Program-made: the position numbers and the translations under genes
The notes under the pieces: model-generated
Databases searched by the model: none
Told to the model about the DNA's origin: nothing
What the model saw: only the letters and a program-made list of their open reading frames with translations
Part shown: positions 7,674 through 11,284 of the stretch, piece after piece
Numbering within the stretch: the first letter of the stretch is position 1
Layout: each line of letters opens with the position of its first letter
Assembly (NCBI GenBank): GCA_013202635.1
Contig: JABMRO010000445.1
Location: forward strand, 1-11,284
From: Planctomycetota bacterium
Lineage (GTDB): Bacteria; Planctomycetota; Phycisphaerae; Sedimentisphaerales; Anaerobacaceae
Length of the DNA: 11,284 nt
Reading direction: 5' to 3'

Positions 7674-7689
7674 TGGCACATCTATTGCT
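7674..7689 (+). promoter_or_regulatory. Sigma54 (-24/-12) promoter of the porin-amt-glnK-glnN genes
   Basis: TGGCACATCTATTGCT fits the sigma54 consensus TGGCAC-R-N4-TTGC-W at every fixed position. The invariant GG (7675-7676) and GC (7687-7688) are separated by exactly ten bases. Transcription would begin near 7700, leaving a leader of about 78 bases before the porin ATG at 7779. The divergent activator gene with a GAFTGA loop and the nitrogen-assimilation genes downstream make a functional site very likely. Confidence 0.9.
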
Positions 7690-7762
7690 TTATAAAATTA
7701 GTATGTTAATTGTCAGTCTGTAAGTGTTTAGAAGGTTAAAAACTGGATTCAAAATTTATGAA

Positions 7763-7768
7763 AAGGAG
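7763..7768 (+). promoter_or_regulatory. Shine-Dalgarno site deciding the porin start
   Basis: AAGGAG lies ten bases before the ATG at 7779. It falls inside the alternative reading that begins at 7758, so it argues for the second ATG, which also gives a clean signal peptide. Confidence 0.8.
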
Positions 7769-7778
7769 ATTGAGAACC

Positions 7779-8558
7779 ATGAAAAAAACAAAGTGGTTGT
7801 TGTTAGTACTGAATTTGGCGGTATTTGGTACCGGAGCGGCTTTTGCCGAGGACGAAATAGGTTTTGAACTTTCGGCTGACTATTTCGGAAAGTACATCTG
7901 GCGAGGTCAGAACCTAACTGATGACCCGGTTTTTCAGCCGGGCATCAGTGCCACTTACGGAAACTTCACCGCAGGAATCTGGGGCAACCTTGACTTAACC
8001 AACATCAATGATAGAAATGGTAATTTTTTGGAAATGGACTACTATCTGGATTGGTCGGATGATCTGCCGGATTTAGAGGGGATTGGCTATTCGGTCGGTT
8101 TAATCTACTATGATTTTCCGGGTAGTTATGCCGATGGTACAAGGCTTCCAGATACTTTGGAAGCTTACCTGGGATTTAGTTTTGATTTGCCGGCGAGTCC
8201 ATCTATTACCTGTTACCACGACCTGGATGAGGTTGATGGCACGTATGTATCTTTGGGGATAGGACACAGTGTAGAACAGGTCTTAGAACTCAGTCCGGAC
8301 GTTCCTGTCGCGATGGACATCGGTGCTACGCTTGGGTGGGGCAGCGCTTCATACGATAAGTACTACTGGGGCACCAACCAAAGCAAGATAAACGATTTAG
8401 TTCTCTCAGTCTCTTTTCCCTTCGAGATAGAGGGTTTGACAATCACACCAAGCGTAAACTATGTGACGTTGTTGAGTGATGATATACGCGATACAGATGC
8501 TTATGGAACTGACAGTGATTTCTTCTTCGTGGGTATAGGTTTAGTTAAGAAATTCTAA
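7779..8558 (+). CDS. TorF-family putative porin (outer-membrane beta-barrel)
   Basis: A 259-residue protein starting at 7779 as set by the AAGGAG site. Residues 1-23 are a Sec signal peptide (MKKTKW, hydrophobic core, AFA|ED). The mature protein has alternating aromatic and polar beta strands, begins with FELSADYFGKYIWRGQNLT (29-47), and ends VGIGLVKKF with the C-terminal Phe that marks outer-membrane barrels. The YxWRGQ start and overall length resemble the TorF/TIGR02001 group of putative porins, a family of unproven substrate. From memory, members occur beside amt and glnK genes in several proteobacteria. Here it is first in the sigma54-controlled set, 31 bases before the ammonium transporter, so passage of ammonium, amines or another small nitrogen compound across the outer membrane is the natural inference. 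No direct evidence of the substrate is visible in the sequence. Confidence 0.85.
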   Translation: MKKTKWLLLVLNLAVFGTGAAFAEDEIGFELSADYFGKYIWRGQNLTDDPVFQPGISATYGNFTAGIWGNLDLTNINDRNGNFLEMDYYLDWSDDLPDLEGIGYSVGLIYYDFPGSYADGTRLPDTLEAYLGFSFDLPASPSITCYHDLDEVDGTYVSLGIGHSVEQVLELSPDVPVAMDIGATLGWGSASYDKYYWGTNQSKINDLVLSVSFPFEIEGLTITPSVNYVTLLSDDIRDTDAYGTDSDFFFVGIGLVKKF

Positions 8559-8589
8559 AACTTTTATTCTGAGATTTAAGGGCAGAAAA

Positions 8590-9945
8590 ATGAGAAATGC
8601 AGTGATTGGCGTTGTACTGTTATTGACGATTGGTTTATGCGGACCGGTGTTCGGGACTGAGGAATCCACACAAACGGTATCGGCTGCGGAAGCAGTTCAA
8701 GAAGAGGTTCAAATGAACATCAATATTGTCTGGACATGCGTGGCGGCATTTTTGGTGTTCTTTATGCAGCCGGGCTTTGCGATGGTTGAGTGTGGTTTTA
8801 CTCGGGCCAAAAATGCTGTAAATATCCTTATGAAAAACCTGATGGACTTTTCCGTCGGAACGATAGTGTTCTTTCTTATCGGGTTTGGCCTGATGTTCGG
8901 CAAGAGCAACGGACTGTTCGGTACGACATTGTTTGGCATGAGTGGCGTTGAACCCGGAGCCGACTGGAACTGGACGTTTCTGATATTCCAAACGGTCTTT
9001 GCAGCAACGGCAGCGACCATTGTTTCGGGTGCGATGGCAGAGAGAACCAAGTTTGTCGGTTACTTGTTATATAGTATATTCATTACGCTTATTATATATC
9101 CTATTTTCGGCAAATGGGCCTGGGGTTCGTTGCTGCTGGGTGATGCCGGGGCTGGCTGGCTTGAAAATATGGGTTTCCTGGATTTTGCCGGTTCCTCAGT
9201 TGTACACTCTGTTGGCGGTTGGTTGGGCCTGGCAGGTGCTATTATGCTTGGGCCTCGTATTGGAAAGTATGACCCGACCGGAAAACCAAAGGCCATAACC
9301 GGACATAATATTCCATTAGCGGCACTGGGCGTTTTCATACTTTGGTTCGGATGGTTTGGTTTTAATCCCGGCAGTACAACGACCGGCGACGGCTCGATAG
9401 GTTACATCGCCGTCACTACCAATATCGCCGCGGCCGCAGCGGCAATTTCTGCAATGCTTACTGCCTGGATCATAATGAAAAAACCTGACGCATCTATGGC
9501 TTTGAATGGAGCATTGGCAGGCCTTGTTTCCATCACAGCTCCATGTGACGGGGTATCGCCGATTGGGGCGCTCATGATCGGGATTATTGGCGGCATAGTA
9601 GTTGTCCTAAGCGTGTTATTCATTGACAAAGTGCTGAAAGTTGACGACCCCGTCGGCGCAGTCAGTGTACATGGCGTTTGTGGTTTATGGGGAACTTTGT
9701 CGGTAGGCTTGTTCAATATGGACAGCGGCCTTTTCTATGGCGGCGGACTGAAACAGTTAGGTGTACAAATCGTTGGCGCCGCGGTAGCTTTCTTCTGGGC
9801 CTTCGGCCTTGGATTAGCCCTGTTTTATGGAATAAAAAAGACCATCGGACTCCGCGTAACCCCCGAGGAAGAACTAAAAGGGCTGGATATCGGAGAGCAC
9901 GGCATGGAAGCGTACTCCGGCTTCCAGATTTTTACCACAACATAA
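8590..9945 (+). CDS. amt: Ammonium transporter Amt
   Basis: A 451-residue Amt/Mep/Rh-family channel for ammonium uptake across the inner membrane. Residues 1-22 look like a cleaved signal sequence, as in many bacterial Amt proteins, followed by a short polar stretch and eleven membrane helices from about 46 to 420. Signature blocks are PGFAMVECGFTRAKNAVN (61-78), SGAMAERTKF (146-155), FAGSSVVHSVGGW (199-211), FGWFGFNPGS (253-262) and DDPVGAVSVHGVCGLWGT (352-369). The twin His of the pore are H206 and H361. The cytosolic tail GLDIGEHGMEAY (431-442) is the conserved PII-interacting segment. AAGGG precedes the ATG by seven bases. The next gene, 32 bases on, encodes PII, the usual partner that blocks the pore when nitrogen is plentiful. 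Confidence 0.97.
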   Translation: MRNAVIGVVLLLTIGLCGPVFGTEESTQTVSAAEAVQEEVQMNINIVWTCVAAFLVFFMQPGFAMVECGFTRAKNAVNILMKNLMDFSVGTIVFFLIGFGLMFGKSNGLFGTTLFGMSGVEPGADWNWTFLIFQTVFAATAATIVSGAMAERTKFVGYLLYSIFITLIIYPIFGKWAWGSLLLGDAGAGWLENMGFLDFAGSSVVHSVGGWLGLAGAIMLGPRIGKYDPTGKPKAITGHNIPLAALGVFILWFGWFGFNPGSTTTGDGSIGYIAVTTNIAAAAAAISAMLTAWIIMKKPDASMALNGALAGLVSITAPCDGVSPIGALMIGIIGGIVVVLSVLFIDKVLKVDDPVGAVSVHGVCGLWGTLSVGLFNMDSGLFYGGGLKQLGVQIVGAAVAFFWAFGLGLALFYGIKKTIGLRVTPEEELKGLDIGEHGMEAYSGFQIFTTT

Positions 9946-9977
9946 AATATATTTAGTTATAAATTGGAGATTTAAGA

Positions 9978-10319
9978 ATGAAGCTTATAATAACATATAT
10001 TCAGCCGCATAAACTACAGGATGTTAAAAAAGCCCTGTACAAAGCCGAGGTTTACAAAATGTCTGTCACCAATGCTCTTGGCTGTGGCGAACAGCATGGA
10101 TACGAAGAAAGCTATCGAGGCATTAAATTCGAGGTAAATCTGCTCAAGAAAGTCAGAATCGAGATAGCAGTAAACCGGGACTTTGTAGAGAAAACAATCG
10201 AGGCAATTATCGAAGGCGCCAGGACAGAACAAATCGGCGATGGAAAAATATTTGTATTGGATTTGAACGAGTGCATACGCATTCGTACAGGTGAAAGAGG
10301 CCAAATGGCGATTGGTTAA
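9978..10319 (+). CDS. glnK: PII nitrogen regulator, GlnK type, lacking Tyr51
   Basis: A 113-residue PII protein that senses ATP/ADP and 2-oxoglutarate and docks on Amt. It aligns without gaps to E. coli GlnK through the N-terminus and T-loop. Conserved residues include Gln39, Tyr46-Arg47-Gly48, Lys58, the GDGKIFV block (87-93) and RIRTGE (101-106) of the PII signature. Position 51, the Tyr uridylylated by GlnD in enterobacteria, is Phe (codon TTC, 10128-10130), and position 49, phosphorylated Ser in cyanobacteria, is Ile. Position 38, usually Arg, is Glu. A covalent switch at the usual sites is therefore unlikely, and regulation probably depends on ligands. GGAG at 9966-9969 precedes the ATG. 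Placement directly after amt is the classic amt-glnK pairing. It may also control the divergent GAF-containing activator, which is an inference. Confidence 0.96.
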   Translation: MKLIITYIQPHKLQDVKKALYKAEVYKMSVTNALGCGEQHGYEESYRGIKFEVNLLKKVRIEIAVNRDFVEKTIEAIIEGARTEQIGDGKIFVLDLNECIRIRTGERGQMAIG

Positions 10320-10385
10320 GTATCGAACTTAATCCATAAAAAAATACTTCAGAAACAGCGTGTTAAATAAATAAGGAGACACAAA

Positions 10386-11284
10386 ATGACTAAATGTTGT
10401 GAATCAGTAACAGAACTCTTTGGTTCCAATGTTTTTAATGACTCGGTTATGCGTGAGCGCTTACCAGAGGACGTTTACAATTCACTAAGGAAAACGATCC
10501 AGGGATACGAGTCCCTTGACTCCGTGTTGGCGGATGTAATCGCCAACGCAATGAAAGACTGGGCGATAGAAAAGGGAGCCACGCATTTTTGCCACTGGTT
10601 CCAGCCCATGACCGGTCTTACAGCGGAAAAACACGATTCGTTTATTTCCCCTACGGCCGATGGCAGGACTATGATGGAGTTCAGCGGCAAAGAGCTTTGT
10701 CAGGGAGAGCCCGACGCCTCTTCATTCCCCTCGGGCGGGCTGCGTGCGACATTCGAGGCCCGCGGCTATACCGCGTGGGATTGCACCTCGCCGGTTTTCG
10801 TCAAGGAGGACGGCAAGAATGTCACTTTGTATATCCCCAGTGCATTTTGCTCGTACACAGGCCAGGCTCTGGATAAGAAGACACCTATGCTGCGGTCAAT
10901 GGAGGCTCTGAATAAACAGGCAATGCGCGTTCTTCGCGCTCTCGGCAATAAAACTTCACAGCATGTACTGGCAACGCTCGGGCCGGAGCAGGAGTATTTT
11001 CTGGTTGACCGCTCATTCTATGAGAAACGTCTGGATCTTGTTCTGACGGGACGAACTCTTTTGGGTGCGCCATCACCAAGAGGCCAGGAGATGGATGACC
11101 ATTATTTTGGTACTCTCCACGAAAGGGTGGCGTCGTTCATGTACGATGTAAATACTGAGCTGTGGAAGCTCGGCGTTTCCGCCAAGACGCAGCATAACGA
11201 AGTTGCGCCGGGACAGTATGAGTTGGCTCCAGTATTCTCCACAGCTAATGTCGCTACCGACCATAATCAGTTAACAATGGAGAC
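10386..11284 (+). CDS. glnN: Type III glutamine synthetase (GSIII), N-terminal part (3' end outside window)
   Basis: This gene begins at ATG 10386, seven bases after AAGGAG (10373-10378), and stays open for 299 codons to the window edge. It makes glutamine from glutamate, ammonia and ATP. The sequence is characteristic of the GSIII group, whose members are around 700 residues: NVFNDSVMRERLP (15-27), THFCHWFQPMTGLTAEKHD (66-84), EFSGKEL (98-104), a GEPDASSFPSGGLRATFEARGYTAWD region (107-132), GPEQEYFLVD (199-208), HNEVAPGQYELAP (270-282), TDHNQLTME (291-299). GPEQEYF carries catalytic metal ligands. Canonical members read NEVAPAQHE at 271-279, where this one has NEVAPGQYE. The rest, including the C-terminal domain, is not in the window. 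It follows glnK by 66 bases without an obvious terminator, so it is probably the last or a late gene of the sigma54-driven transcript. Confidence 0.96.
   Translation, partial: MTKCCESVTELFGSNVFNDSVMRERLPEDVYNSLRKTIQGYESLDSVLADVIANAMKDWAIEKGATHFCHWFQPMTGLTAEKHDSFISPTADGRTMMEFSGKELCQGEPDASSFPSGGLRATFEARGYTAWDCTSPVFVKEDGKNVTLYIPSAFCSYTGQALDKKTPMLRSMEALNKQAMRVLRALGNKTSQHVLATLGPEQEYFLVDRSFYEKRLDLVLTGRTLLGAPSPRGQEMDDHYFGTLHERVASFMYDVNTELWKLGVSAKTQHNEVAPGQYELAPVFSTANVATDHNQLTME

Larger units (their letters stand above)
7336..7778. other. Divergent regulatory intergenic region
   Basis: This 443-base, AT-rich, apparently non-coding region separates the activator gene (leftward) from the porin-amt-glnK-glnN genes (rightward). 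It contains the activator's ribosome site, an ACA-N4-TGT palindrome close to the activator gene, two longer ACA-N4-TGTCGCA repeats, a small TTCTT-AC-AAGAA palindrome, the sigma54 promoter, and a leader of about 78 bases before the porin ATG. I see no credible small ORF with a ribosome site. The stretch 7400-7540 has no element I can name with confidence. Confidence 0.8.

Noticed and set aside
7336..7700. Classical NifA site (TGT-N10-ACA) or NtrC site
   Set aside because: I checked each TGT on the plus strand of this region and found none with ACA ten bases on. No NtrC-like TGCAC palindrome is present.
7758..7778. Upstream in-frame ATG for the porin
   Set aside because: The AAGGAG site lies inside this extension, and the ATG at 7779 gives normal spacing and a standard signal peptide.

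Overview
The window looks like Gram-negative bacterial DNA, probably from the Planctomycetota/PVC group (for example a Phycisphaerae-like lineage). That placement is an inference from gene content: several exported sulfatases with twin-arginine leaders, a GH29 fucosidase lipoprotein, a GH32-type protein with an N-terminal accessory domain, a type III (GlnN-type) glutamine synthetase, and an outer-membrane barrel ending in Phe. GC content is moderate and most genes have Shine-Dalgarno sites. I saw no RNA genes, mobile elements, CRISPR arrays or long repeats.

Region 1 (1-5473, all minus strand) is a polysaccharide-degradation cluster. In transcription order it holds a GH29 alpha-L-fucosidase lipoprotein (5473-3974), a sulfatase with the CxPSR motif (3915-2347), a sulfatase with the variant CxASR motif (2217-742), and the first 225 codons of a GH32/levanase-like protein that runs off the left edge (676-1). 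Gaps of 58, 129 and 65 bases suggest one operon. All four products carry export signals, which fits stepwise removal of sulfate and sugar from a sulfated, fucose-containing glycan.

Region 2 (5761-11284) is a nitrogen-assimilation module. A GAF-AAA+-Fis sigma54 activator (NifA-like architecture, no receiver domain) is encoded on the minus strand with a GTG start. Divergent from it, on the plus strand, run a TorF-family putative porin, an Amt ammonium transporter, a GlnK/PII protein and a type III glutamine synthetase (3' end outside the window). The 443-base divergent intergenic region holds an excellent -24/-12 sigma54 promoter (TGGCACATCTATTGCT, 7674-7689). It also holds two direct copies of an ACA-N4-TGTCGCA element 29 bp apart, about 115-145 bp upstream of the predicted transcription start. 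These look like the activator's binding sites; a weaker third ACA-N4-TGT sits in front of the activator gene itself.

The inferred logic is as follows. Under nitrogen limitation the GAF-containing activator turns on the sigma54 promoter, producing an outer-membrane channel, an inner-membrane ammonium channel, its PII regulator and the ammonia-assimilating enzyme from one transcript. The PII protein has Phe at position 51, where GlnD would uridylylate a Tyr, so signalling is probably by ligand binding alone. The most interesting parts are this self-contained regulatory circuit, the putative enhancer repeats, the unmodifiable PII, and the link between a TorF-type porin and ammonium assimilation.
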